From contig WIDE01000033.1 in the NCBI GenBank assembly GCA_015039315.1, positions 48,722-112,721 on the forward strand: DNA of 64,000 bases. The letters run 5' to 3'. Both the position numbers and the translations under genes were made by a program. Source of the DNA: Clavulina sp. PMI_390 (taxonomy: Eukaryota; Basidiomycota; Agaricomycetes; Cantharellales; Hydnaceae). The notes beneath the pieces were generated by a model. It made no database searches, was not told the DNA's origin, and saw only the letters and a program-made list of their open reading frames with translations. Of this stretch, positions 34,677-48,889 are shown piece by piece (positions within the stretch are counted from its first letter, which is position 1; each line of letters begins with the position of its first letter).

Positions 34677-37600
34677 TCAATCAGTATGCGACGCTAGTGT
34701 ACCATCGTCGGATTCCTCATGTGGTAACTCAGTACGCATGCTCCCCTGGCACTGCCTCCGATGCATGGGACGACCCTGCTGCCCATATGGCTGGAAGCGA
34801 ATGACGTTGTGAGCAGATGGAAAGCCAGCTGAAGGGCGGAAATCCTGTCGGCTCCGGAGACTACCGTGAAGTTGTGTACTGCTAGTCGTCCCAATCGTAC
34901 CCCTACCACGATTAGCAGCCATCATACCACGGAGCGGAACAGCCGTCGCATCGGGTGGTGTGTTGTAGGTTGGACTGGGGTTGGCAGTAGTGGACAATGG
35001 AACGCGGTCCGATAATCGGGGTTGACTGATATCCATCGTTGAGTGACCAAGCGTAGATGGAGCTTGAGAGGTGTATGACATCGGCCGAGCGCCAACAGCG
35101 GGTCCGGTCACACGTGCGCTGGAAAACATTGGGAGGGTTGAACGGCTAGAACTAGAAATAGGGGCAGTTGAAGTGCCAGCTGTCGCATCATTGGATACAA
35201 AGAGGTTGTTGACTGCAGTGTTGAAAAGGGAAGAGAATCCAGGTTCATCAGTGGTGTATGGGATAGCAAAATCCTGGAAATCGGGGAAAATATTGTCTTG
35301 GACACCATTTAGGAGGCCCAAATCGGCCGCAGGGATGTTTTCGGCAATCTCTTGGGATAATAGAGCGGAATCTATCACCTGTGAGCCAGGAAGTGGGTTT
35401 CCCAGCCACGGGAGGTCAGAACCAGATAATTTTTCCAACTCGTCAAGCCCCAGAGAGTGCATCCCGTCAAACGCGTCAAAGCCGCTCTTTGAGAGTGTTT
35501 CTTGTGGCTTCACTTCTTTTCTTTTTAAATCCCATTGCTCCAACAGCTTGGTTAACGCGGTATCCAATCTCTGCGCCGCTTCCAACGCCGTTGGATACGT
35601 TTTACCAATGACTTTGAGCGATTTTATGCATTCCTGGACTCTCGAGCATGCCTTTCCGCCAGCCAAAACTGTACGCTTCCCGGCTCCGTCTCGCATCCCC
35701 GCAATGATCCCTCGCAATGAAGTTTCTCCAATCTGGTGGACTATCTGCACCATTGTGATACTGGTATTTTCCAATCCAAACCACTTGTTATACCCATCAA
35801 GAAGGGCTAGAGCATGGTCTGCGCTCTGGACGCATTCCTTGTTTGCCAGTGCAACGAGACCCCGGAAGTCGCGTTCGCCTTGGCGCTGCTCCAGGGTTCC
35901 GGGCCTAGCGCGACTTGAAGCATGACCCAAATCACTGTGGAGGTTTGTAGGATGGGTTTGGAATTGAGTTTGTACTCCAGCAGGGGGGCATTGAAGGTCA
36001 CGGGGACGCAGTTCAGATTGGTAGAAAGACTGGAGGAGGAGCAACTTGAGCCACTGGCAGGTCAGATTCATGACCCAAATGTGCGGGGGACGGATGCTCT
36101 CTACAGGAGTATCAATTCGTAGCTCAGGTGGTAAGCCATTGTACCACTCGCAAATGGATTGCCTGCAAAGAGGGGGGAAAGAAGTCGGTCACAGATATGA
36201 GCAGCGGGAGCCCAGCATGAGGGAGAACCCAGTCAGAAGATCCACCTTGTACAGTAGACAGTACGGAATACTTGCCAGAGGTTCGTAACTTCGTGGACCT
36301 TTTGCATGCTTGTCGCCCGATCGTCAAAATTTTCATCAAAGATCGCTTTCATTATACCCGGAGTATGATCCATGAGCTTCACTTCCGCAATGAACGACGT
36401 CGATAGAAGCCCTTTAGTTTTGGGCATGCGTCCATCAGGAGTCGTCCATTGGACAAATCCATGGTCTAGCCGAAAGTCAATCTGGGGAGGGGGATACTTG
36501 CCATTGGTTTTTTTCAGAGGCGAAGCTTGGTTTCGTCCAACAAAGAGCTGCCAGAGTTTGTGCTGTGTAAGACACCGGATTGGGTTACGAAGACACAAAG
36601 AAGGTTCCCCAATGAATTAATATCGGAAACGTTAAGTGGTATGTCAGCATTTGGGCTAACTATGTGCCAATAAATCATGTCCAAGAAGTACTGACATGAG
36701 TCGAGACACTCCAATAAACCCACGTTCTCTCGATGTGGTCGTCATTAGCGACTCGCCGATCAGGCACCGATACGTGCAAGCCAACTATACATAAAAATGT
36801 TATCTAGCAATGTTAGATATGAACGGATAACAAAAGAAAGACTTACGAGTGTATGCAACATGGTTGGCCGTACCTAACCACAAGAAGCGCAGTAATTTTA
36901 GTCTCAGTTCATAATATGCCTGACGACCTGGGAGAAAGCAGGGATACGAACCAAAAGTGTTCCAGCCAAGAGTGTGCTCGCCCCAACTACTATAGTAGGT
37001 GGATAGGAGGGCCAGACCTTGGACTGTGCTGAGATTAGGATGTTCCATCTCCTGGTCATGCCACTTCTTGGCTTCGACGATGAACTTATCACGAAATTCT
37101 CTAGACCTCATCTCAGGGATATCAGAGAATGCCAGGGATATCGCAAGGATGACGTTATGTAGCATAGGACTATAATGAGCGAGGTTCGGCTTGGGGTTTG
37201 GCGAGGCGGTCCAGTTGGCAAGATCACGGAGGAAAAGGTGGGGGATGACGCGAAGTGTGAGTGGTGTGATGAACAAGAAGCATTTCATGAGCACACTGTC
37301 ATGCTGTGCGCGCGTGATCAATGGATTCCCGTTCACATCGTGCGGGAGATATGTAGCCCAGCCGGGAGCAAGCTCAGTATCATGGCCAGTGAGCTCATGA
37401 AGAGGCGTGACGTGGAGCATCCGCGATGTTGAGTGGGAGTACCCGTCGATGTGCACCAAGCGCGGCATGGTAGGTTGTGCACCAGGGCCAAACATATTGG
37501 CGGTATCACTGTGCAGTACCATAGACCCGAAGCCTCGACTCACACTCCGGATATCGCGATCATCGTCAACCAAACCCCTACGATCATGAAAAGGGTATGG

Positions 37601-38188
37601 TTGGGGCTCTGACGTCGAGCTCGATGCGGTAGCATCAGAAGGAAGCTGAAACTTGATGTTCCTTGACCGGGCAAGGTCCGCGAGATAGCTTCTGTCTTTG
37701 ACGAGAGCATCTATCATCTCCTTCTGACGTCGTATCAGCACCTCCTGTTGCTGATAAGCTTGCTTGGTGATGTTACGGCGTTTATCAACCGTGGTACGCC
37801 ACGTACACTAAGGAAACAAAGCGTAAGCCAAGCTTAAGACTGGGTCCTTGGGTAATATCGCAATTTGAGGTCAAAGGAACAGCGCGTACCTCCTTATTGC
37901 CCTTTTTACAAGACGAGCACGATATTTCAGGGTTGTCGGGGGTTCCATCGCAAGCAGAGTGCCTGCGCCCGCAAGGTAAGCAGAATAGAGGATGGTCAAA
38001 CTCCGATGATATGCTCACTTTGAACGACAAGGCACGCAAACTGTAGTAGCATTCGAACGTTTGCGCTCAGCTCGCTTTCCCGGGTTCTTACGCTGTTTCG
38101 GCGCGTAGGCTTGTCCGTCATCGTCGTTTACAGCCGTATCGCCACCCATGTCAGTGTCGCGAGCGGAATCCACCGAAGAAGACAACAT
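34677..38188 (-). CDS. Zn2Cys6 transcription factor, paralog TF-C
   Basis: Start MLSSSVDSARDTDMGG at 38188. Basic stretch GKRAERKRSNATT, zinc cluster CVPCRSK, HSACDGTPDNPEISCSSC, CTWRTTVDKRRN across three exons with correct Cys spacing, then a helical linker (YQQQEVLIRRQKEMIDALVK). Central domain: FITPLTLRVIPHLFLRDLAN, HYSPMLHNVILAISLAFSD, LSTVQGLALLSTYYSSWGEH. Later blocks: RVANDDHIERTWVYWSV, LLSTSFIAEVKLMDHTPGIM, NLTCQWLKLLLLQSFYQSEL, VALANKECVQSADHALALLD, HQIGETSLRGIIAGMRDGAG, and a tail with ARVTGPAVGARPMSYTSQ (identical in TF-B). The final exon is 34677 to about 36071. A conserved nuclear regulator is likely; ligand and targets are unknown. Confidence 0.72.
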
Positions 38189-40149
38189 AAATTGAGATCG
38201 TCGTTTGGCGCTAGTTTGGTGTCAACGTTGTTTTCGATGGAGAGGGTGACGGAAAGGGGGAGGATAGGATAATAGTGCGATGCCAGGTAGTTAAGCACGT
38301 CGTAAGTAAATTGGCGCTTGCAAGGCCGCCCAGTAATGAGGAGGAGCTGGAGCGGCCTCGTGTTTTATGGCGTTATCGGAACTACTCAAGTCGGTTTCGT
38401 CGGTTTTAGTAATCACTTGATCATCATCTGAATCCATCGGGCCAACAGATGAGTCACATGGGCCAAAAGGCTGTACCTGCATGGTAGGTTGTCGATCTAG
38501 TGACGTGGAGCTCTGACACACGACCAGGCCTCGAATAATGGAGCCAGAGTGAGAAATGAATGCTGCATCGCCTTACATATTGAGAATTTACGCTGAAAGC
38601 TGAAGGAAGATGAGACCAAGACGGTAAACAGCCACTAGGCAAATGTCAAGCCAAGTGGTAGGCATCATTCCAGCACCTGAATAATCTAAACTCAGCATTC
38701 ACGCGTCGGATGCCTACACAGCGCAAGGATGATTTCCGCTACCGCCCCGCGGAAGTCAAAGGTCAAAATCAGGACCAGGGGCTTGGCACGTTCGACATGT
38801 GAGGTTGACAGATTGGGCCATCTACACTGGGCTGTTCTTGTGGCGCCCGTCGGTTGAACGTTGTTCGCGGCAGTTACCGTTCGGAAGTCTTTGTTTTCAA
38901 GAAGAAGTATCCAAGCACTTCGAATAGTTCCCCCATTCATCGGCGGTCCAGCTGTAGATTTACCCGAACAGCACTTTCCTTTTACCCCAAACCAGAACCC
39001 TTGATCCCTAACTATGGCTTGGCCACGTGTAGTGCTCACGCGAGGTCTTGTCGTGTTAGGAGGCAATTAATACCATCGTTCCCGTTATTGCGTATGGAGC
39101 TGAATATTTTAATCCTGAGATGCAACGCCGATGGTCGCTGCATCGCGATGAGTGGAGGCCCAACAGATGCGGTAGTATCACAGTTTTGGATATTAGACTC
39201 ACCGCGCACGGCGCACGTTCTTCACCGTTCATATACTGCTCCAATGACGTTGATACAAACTCATACTTACCTTTTCCGCCGCACCGACTTCATGTACCAT
39301 CGGGGCGGGGTGCATTGGCTACCGCATAGCACGGCGACACACAAGCCTCACGGGCGCCTTCGTATTCGTATGTGCTTTTCAGTGCATGCGCGGGAGTAAT
39401 ATTTTCCTGCTGGACTCGGCCTTCTGTGCTGAGTCTGGCTCTCCATTTTTACTGACCCTTGGGCTAACCCTAACCCTAATATATCCTGTCGTACAGAAGT
39501 ACAATATACACTCGTGCTACATAGTCAAAAATACATCCTTATTCTCATCTTCCCGAAAGTACTTGAGCAGGATGAGAGTATTTGTCAATATGGGTTAGAA
39601 AGCTCGTTGAGCCTATTTGGTCTTATTTACGCTTCCACTCACCCCCAACATCGTGCCTCATAATGCCGAGGTATGATGTCCTCGGATGGGTGTATATGAT
39701 TCAAATACCATCTCTTCGTGTCTCACCTGACCCTCATGTATTCGTCATGCCCATTACTCGACAAGATTATGAATATCTGCGCCATGAGGTTTAGGCTTCC
39801 CCAGCCGACAGGTACTCCATTTCAAGCTCTTGTCTTGCTTCTGCTCTTTCTTATAACTGTGATTCTAAATCTAGTTATTCCTTTGGATGTCTCTACCATG
39901 TTATCCGCCGTGCTGAGCTCAGTTAATAGGATGTGGGAGCGGGAGCAATAGCGAGAGGCAGCTGCTTTGTACCCCTTCGGTTCCGATTTCCCTCCGCATG
40001 GGGTATAAGGGCTATGTCCATATCCATGCGGAAGCAATCACCCCATCTGCTTTTGACGCCCTGCGTGTACGACTGACCGCTGTGTCCACTCGTTCGTTCA
40101 CTCTTGCAGCGTCCTCGCAGATCCTGAGGAGGAAACGAGTACTTGAACG
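38189..40149. other. Gene-poor 2-kb spacer between regulator array and transporter pair
   Basis: A minus-strand open frame at 38291-38521 (acidic, VGPMDSDDDQVITKTDETDL) has no recognised homolog and could be a leftover exon. About 38845-38980 is the block shared with 33465-33600. A telomere-like repeat sits at 39464-39479. The rest shows no gene. Confidence 0.45.
39464..39479 (+). repeat. Interstitial telomere-like repeat
   Basis: CTAACCCTAACCCTAA, that is 2.7 units of CCCTAA, the complement of the TTAGGG repeat used at most fungal telomeres. It lies in the spacer between two duplicated gene groups. Confidence 0.7.
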
Positions 40150-42575
40150 ATGCCTTCAGATCACACTGATGTGGCCGAGAACCAGGTCTACACCGGTGTT
40201 GGGGCGAAGAAAACGTTGCAGTTCTGGCTGGTTTTCGGTGAGTTCCTCGATGTCGTCTGTGGTGTTGCTTGTGCATCGCTCACTCAGCGATTGGCTTCAT
40301 TTCACATGTTCTTTCCGGTCATTCCGATTTTCAACTGAAACTGAATCGCCAGTCGGCACCTCTATGGCCGTGTTCCTCGCGGCGCTCGAGCTGACATCCG
40401 TCGGAACAGCGCTGCCCACTATTGTGCATGCACTGAATGGCTCGGATTTCGTTTGGGTTGGTAGTGCTTATGCTCTTGCTAGTGCTGCCTGTATGCCTAC
40501 TGCCGGAGGACTGAGCAACATCTTTGGTCGACGGCCCATCATGATTACCTCAATCACATTCTTCGCCGCTGGAGCAGCTATTGCCGGAGCAGCGCAATCG
40601 ATGAATATGCTCATTGCCGCACGAGGTGGGCTGCTCTTATAGACATCTAGAAGCTTCTGTCCCAGTCCTAATCTGGTTGTGGATGTTTTCTAGCAATACA
40701 AGGCGCCGGTGGGGGCGGTATTCTTGCCTTGTCTGAAATCATCGTTGCGGATATCGTCCCGCTCCGTGAGAGGGGCAAGTATGCAGGTCTATTAGGCGCG
40801 GTAAGCTCAATGACTCACAAACCGCGGCAATGTTCAAGCCGTCAACTAATCGAGGAAACTTGCAATCCCGAAGGTGTGGGCACTTGCTTCCGTTTTAGGA
40901 CCACCAATTGGCGGGGCATTGGCAACGGCTGGGAAATGGCGGTGGCTATTCTGTTTGTACTCTTTCTTCTCAGTCAACGAAGGTGTCAGATTAATGGAGT
41001 CAACTCTTATTTGATTGATGTCCCAGATCTTAATCTACCGTTGTCTGCACTCGCTGCGTTGCTGGTCTACCTCTTCTTGACTATGAGGACTCCACAGGGA
41101 CATTGGATTGCCAAGCTCCGCCGCATAGATTGGATGTGAGCTAGTTTCGTTTCTACTCCACACCAGTATTCTAGACCCTGATCAATATCCCATTATTCCG
41201 TCTTCCCGCAGTGGCAACACTCTGATCGTGTCGTCTACTGGTTCAGTCATCCTCGCTCTTACATGGGGAGGTGTCACCTATTCGTGGAAGTCCGCCAAGG
41301 TGCTCGCCCCGCTCATCATTGGGTTGCTCGGAATATCGGGTTTCTTGTTGTACGAGGGTTACGTGGAGAAAGATAACCGGCGTAAAGAAGAGGGGCCGCC
41401 GAAGGATGTAAACGTGCTGACAGAGTTGACGGTTCCACTCAGACTGATGGGCAATCGTACGAGCTTGAGCGGGTAAGCTGCATTCATCCCTGATTCGCAT
41501 ACCCTGATTCATGTGGAGTTTTTCTTCTATAATTCAGCTTCCTTCAAACCTTCGTCCACGGTATTACAGCAACATTGATCGTATATTATCTCTCAACGTA
41601 CTTCCAAGGAGCCGAGCTCCGTTCCGCCATCCGAGCCGGTGTTCTTCTGTTCCCGTCGGCATGTCTGATCGGTGAGAATGCACCTCACTGGAAATAACGT
41701 CATCCTTCTGATTTCTGATGCTCTTGCTTCTCCACCTTCAGCGCCGGTTGCGGTAGTCATAGGGCGATCCATTGAGATCACCGGCCAGTATCTTCCTCAA
41801 ACATATCTCGGCTGGCCCATGTGCATGCTAGGGTTCGGTCTGATGGCCCTCCTGAACGAGAACTCTTCTACTGCTCAGGGCGAAGGCATGCAGGTCATTC
41901 TGGCTGTGGGGTTGGGTATTCTCTACGTCGTCCCACAATTTGCCGTGATGGCCCCCTTGCCCGTGACTGACAACGCCAGTGCACTGGCACTGATGAGTTG
42001 GTGCCGAATGTTTGGACAGTATGTTTCCATTTCCCTGCTTCGTTCCATCCTGAAAGGCTCGACAAACTGACCTCCTATCTGACTACTTCATCAACAGGAC
42101 ATTCGGCATCACAATTGGTGTGACAATTCTCCAGAACGCACTGACACACTCCCTTCCTGCTGACCTCCGATCGACCTTCCCTGCTGGGGCTGAGATATCA
42201 TATGCCCTCATCCCCCTTATTCCCACTCTTCCTGAACCGCTCCGTAGTGAGGTTCGCAAAGCTTTCGCGGACGCCATCCGACAAATCTGGTATGTAGGCA
42301 TTGGCTTGAGTGGCCTCGGCCTGCTCTTGACACTGCCTGCGAAAGCGGTGACTTTGTCCCTTATTACCGATGAGAACTGGGGATTTGAGCAAGGAACAGG
42401 TACCTCCGGAGACGTTGAAGCAGGACCTGCTCAAGTTGATGGTGAAGCCGCTGCCCCTTCGAGTGAAAAAGACGAGCCATCACCGGCTGATCAACCAGTA
42501 ACTGATGAAGTAGTGACGACGGTGGCTATCACTAAACCGAGTGTTCCTCTCCATCCCACTGGCATTTCTTTATGA
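40150..42575 (+). CDS. MFS multidrug exporter, DHA2 type, paralog 1
   Basis: Starts MPSDHTDVAENQVYTGVGAK, then KKTLQFWLVF joined by splicing to VGTSMAVFLAALELTSVGTA. Proton-antiport exporter of the plasma membrane with 12-14 helices. Motif A-like GGLSNIFGRRPIM, motif B-like AARAIQGAGGGGIL (across an intron), motif C VLGPPIGG. Other blocks: KWRWLFYLNLPLSALAALLV, LALTWGGVTYSWKS, STYFQGAELRSAIRAGVLLF, DNASALALMSWCRMFG, QTFGITIGVTILQNAL, SYALIPLIPTLPEPLRSEV. Cytosolic C-terminal tail is Glu/Pro/Thr-rich. At least eight exons; every join keeps the family reading frame, so the gene appears intact. Tandem with a close paralog at 43368; the carried substrate is unknown, though self-protection against toxic small molecules is the usual role of the group. 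Confidence 0.82.
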
Positions 42576-43367
42576 GCCATACGATTTATCAACGCCTCTT
42601 TCTCCTTTGTCGCTTACTCTCATGCCAGCGGCAGCAGGCCTCATGGTGTATCACCAATACGCATGATTGACTCACACTGATCAATTTGTACACTACCTTT
42701 CTGCTTCATTTGTCGATTCGCATACGTATCTTACTATCTAGTGTGACGATAAAACAAGGATGATACCTCATAGAGGGTGAAATAATTATCTCTTTTACGT
42801 TGAAACCTTGTCGTGTCTACTATCATAGGGCCTATGTGTAGAAGTCAATCGGGCTATTCATAATTAGCGTTTTCTCGATCCTAAAGCTGGAAAAAGGTCC
42901 ACGATGCCTTCGCCTCTACTGCCTGATGGGAGAGAATCAGTTTGGTCATATTGACGTCGATCTCTGGGACCAGGATCTCCTGTCAGCTTGCACCCGTCTC
43001 AATAGAAGAGACGAGCTTTTCGTGCAAGTGAAGGCTTCTTGAGCGCCCAGGATGGTTTTCGCCGATCGTGAGGGTGCTTTTGTGTATGCGACCCTGGCTC
43101 GCTTAGTAGCTCGAATGCAGTCTGATCACGATGAGGGTATTGGAAATTTCGTCAAAGCTTGGTGGCGCAGGCACTGCGAGCGGTAGCAATAGATCTGAGC
43201 AACCACTAATGCTATTCGGCTCCAGCATCGTTCTATTCATCCTGTCTCATCGTAAAGGCTCTGGATGGCTCTCCATGGCATTACCCTGTACCCTCACATC
43301 TTGTCAAAGTCTTCTTTAGTTGGGGCACAGCTGTCCTAAACTGTCGTCCAGAGCAAGGTGCTAGCCG
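42576..43367. other. Spacer between the two MFS genes
   Basis: About 790 bp with 3' flank of the first and promoter of the second transporter gene. No open frame with a recognisable product and no repeat that I can support. Confidence 0.45.
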
Positions 43368-45778
43368 ATGCCTGCTGAATCAACTAGCCCCGATTTGCAG
43401 CACCTTACCTCTGACAACGGCACTGGGGACAAGAAGACCTTGCAATTTTGGCTCGTTCTTAGTAGGTTCATCCTCGCTCCTGGACTTCTCCATGATTTCA
43501 CTGCCCCAATGGTGCTGACCCCGTTTAAAACGGTCCTTCTTCTCTCCATTACATCTATGTCTTATCGTCAGTCGGTACCTCAACCGCAGTATTTCTCGCA
43601 GCGCTTGAGCTCACTTCTGTCGGGACTGCTCTTCCGACAATCGTACATGCCCTTAATGGTGCGGACTTTGTCTGGGTTGGCAGTGCCTACGCACTCGCCA
43701 GTGCGGCGTGCATGCCCACCGCGGGTGGACTGAGCAGCATCTTCGGTCGACAACCCATCATGCTGGCTTCGATTGCTACCTTCGCCGCTGGGGCCGCCAT
43801 CTCAGGCGCCGCGAGATCCATGAACATGCTAATTGCTGCACGAGGTACGATCACTGAAGATCCCCCTGTTCTCTTGTACCTCCGCAACAGTCTATCGTTT
43901 GTCTAACAGCCTGCTGTGGACAGCAATACAAGGCGCCGGAGGTGGCGGCATTCTGACAATGTCGGAGATCATTGTTGCCGATATAGTCCCACTTCGTGAA
44001 AGAGGCAAGTATGAAGCAATATTGGGTGCAGTAAGTCGCTTTGCGGGGATGGTTTATCCCGTCTCCTGCTGAATGTGCTGCGCTACGAAGGTGTGGGCCT
44101 TAGCGTCTGTTCTTGGGCCGCCGATCGGGGGATGTCTGGCAGCCGCCGGAAAGTGGCGCTGGTTATTCTGTACGTGGATTCAATTGGCACATCCTTTCTT
44201 GATGCGGGAAGGTATTTCCCGATCACTCTCGGTTGACAAGGTCGAATAATGCAGATCTCAACCTGCCTTTGTCTGGTCTCGCTGCTCTGCTTGTTTATCT
44301 TTTCCTGGCTATGAGGATACCGAAAGAAAACTGGTCCGCGAAACTCAGGCGTATTGATTGGATGTGAGGACTCCCTTCATATCATATCAGAGTACAATGC
44401 ATTGCCTTACCCGATCTTCGTGATTCTACAGCGGTAATGGGCTAATCATATCCTCAACCGCTTCCCTGATACTCGCCCTAACTTGGGGAGGTGTCACTTA
44501 TCCTTGGAAGTCATTTCACGTACTATTGCCACTCGTCATTGGGTTCTGTGGCATTTCAGCATTCATCCTCTATGAGAGCTACATGGAACGGGAGAACCGA
44601 CGCAAAGAGGCATTATCGGCGGGAGGCGAAAGTCTGCAGATAGAGTTAACTATGCCTCTCCGGCTCATGAGCAATCGGACAAGCCTCAGTGGGTAAGCCG
44701 CATACATCTTCGGCTTAGAGTCTCCTGAACACTCGAAGCTGAGCCCGCTTGTTGTACAGTTTTCTTCAGACCTTTATCCATGGTATAACATCAACGCTTC
44801 TAATCTACTATCTCTCCACGTATTTCCAAGGAGCGGAACTACATTCCGCTATTCGAGCTGGCGTCCTTCTGTTCCCTTCCGCATGCTTAATCGGTGATTC
44901 TCTCTCCTTCTCAAGTACAGGTCTGTAAACTAATGATAATGATATTGGCCGCTTGACCAGCCCCTGTCGCGGTAGTTACTGGGATATCAGTCGAGACTAC
45001 GGGGAAGTATCTACCCCAAACATATCTTGGTTGGCCATTGTGCATGGCTGGGTTTGGCCTATTATCCCTTCTTGATGAGAATTCTTCCACGGCTAGGATT
45101 GAGGGGATGCAGGTTATCCTGGCCGTGGGATTAGGCATTCTCTACGTTCTTCCACAATTTTCCGTCATGGCACCCCTCCATGTGACTGATAATGCCAGTG
45201 CGCTGGCACTGATGAGCTGGTGCAAAATGTTTGGACAGTATGTCTCTCTCCTAGGCCCATATTTGATTTACCTGAGCTGTATTGATCTGATGAATAGAAC
45301 ATTTGGTATCACTATTGGTGTAACTATTCTCCAAAATTCATTGACGAAATCCCTCCCTTCCGATCTCAAATCAACATTCCCTCCTGGCGCCGAGATTTCT
45401 TACGCACTCATCCCGCTCATCCCAACCTTACCTGAAGCTCTACGCGACGAGGTTTGCAAAGCATTTGCCGATGCCATTCGACAAATTTGGTATGTTGGCA
45501 TCGCGTTGAGTGGTCTCGGCTTAGTGTTCACATTACCCGCCAAAGCCCTTCCCCTCTCTCTTGTCACTGATGAGAACTGGGGTTTTGAGCGGGAGCAAAA
45601 TGGAAAGAACAGCCATGAAGAAGCAGGTATATTGAGAGATGGGGATAGTTCCATCTTACCCGTTGGCGAGAAAGCAACATCAGTAAAGCCACGCCAGTCG
45701 AGCCGGGAAGATGCATCAACAGCATGGGGTGGCTCAACAACGGACATTCCTCTCCATCCCATAGGCTGTATATCATAG
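43368..45778 (+). CDS. MFS multidrug exporter, DHA2 type, paralog 2
   Basis: Starts MPAESTSPDLQHLTSDNG, then DKKTLQFWLVL spliced to IGTSTAVFLAALELTSVG. Blocks parallel those of paralog 1: HALNGADFVWVGSAYALASA, GGLSSIFGRQPIM, AIQGAGGGGILTMSEIIVAD, VLGPPIGGCLAAAGKWRWLF, YLNLPLSGLAALLVYLF, LALTWGGVTYPWKS, STYFQGAELHSAIRAGVLLF, DNASALALMSWCKMFG, TFGITIGVTILQNSLTKSLP. Intron positions match those of paralog 1, so the pair arose by tandem duplication. The C-terminal tail has diverged (ends TDIPLHPIGCIS). No frame damage seen. Same likely role: efflux of small hydrophobic compounds. Confidence 0.82.
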
Positions 45779-46681
45779 TGTGTAATTATTTCACGTACTA
45801 TGTGGCCTCAGATGTCACTCTATGAATCGGACCCTTCCATCCCACTGGAGTATCTCCCGCCTGAAGTTTTGCCGCAAGCCTGTTTCAGACTTGCTAATGG
45901 TGAAAGCACTGCAACAATACAGGCGAGGACGCTAGAGGTGTAAGGAAAGGAGACGCACGTGCCTTTGTTTGCAGAATCGCTACTCTCCACAAGTTGAGCC
46001 CTGTTCGACATGATTTGTTTTTGTCTTCAATATAGTTTCCGGCCCCCGACTAGAGGAGCAAATCGAACCCTCGGAAGCTGACGAGGGTCGACACCGACGG
46101 GTGACGAGAGATTCTGATTATGATGGTTAGTAATGATGAGTTAAAATTAGGCCCAATGGATTTGGCTCCAACGACCTGAGTGAGGAGAAGCAGGGCGAAA
46201 AAGCCCTGAGATGATGTCACACTGCTCACGCACCTGAGCTCGGGGGCCGTGGGGAAATCCACGTGCAAGACATTTGATAACGAACTTGAACACGATCCAA
46301 TGTTAGTCGGGGACTGGTACCTACGACAAGGCTGCTAGGCTTGCTGAATGATCTCCTGCGCTAGAAATTATTGTATAAGGTCCTCCCCTCCTAAGAGTTA
46401 AAGCAAAGATACTCCTCTCAGGTGCTCAGATGCTGAAAGTTGCGCGTCAACGCGAGGGTGTCATCTGGAGCGTCCACCCAGCTCCACCACATCTCAAGGC
46501 GATTGACGTGCTTTACTAAGTGCTCAGCGTGCTGACATCTGCCTGATTACTATGAAAGTGCTCGGTCACCAACTTCAGGATCTGCATCACAACCTTCAAG
46601 CACTGGCTCAGTATATAATGGTTGTGGTGAGGTCTCTCTGCCCCCATCATCTTCACCCACTCCCAAGCATCGAAAAATAGC
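45779..46681. other. Spacer between MFS paralog 2 and the ene-reductase gene
   Basis: 0.9 kb. A minus-strand open frame at 45820-46011 beginning MSNRAQLVESSDSANKG is too short and unsupported to call. The promoter of the oxidoreductase gene must lie in the right half. Confidence 0.4.
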
Positions 46682-48557
<1,876 letters not shown>

Positions 48558-48889
48558 AATCTCCCCTTCGGTAAGGCTTAGATGGACAAATTCTGGACCA
48601 CAATAGTTGAGCAGCGTAGGGTTCTATATATCCGTCTTCTACTGAATGCATACTACCTTGTGTTTATCTGAACGTAACGAGGCTGGTTCTGCTGAATCGA
48701 CAACGAGAGTAAATTATCAGTCTGAGTGAATCCCTGGCGAACTATGACACATCTAATATATATAGCGAGAACGTACTATTCCAACAAATCGACTATCGTT
48801 TACCTCTGTCATTGATCGTATCATGGAAGGAACGAGCCGTTCTGGCCCAGCGGCACACAACGCCCTGAGGCCCCCGTAATTCAATCAAG

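Noticed and set aside
45820..46011. Small minus-strand open frame starting MSNRAQLVESS
   Set aside because: 63 codons, no signal peptide, motif or splice partner; could be chance.
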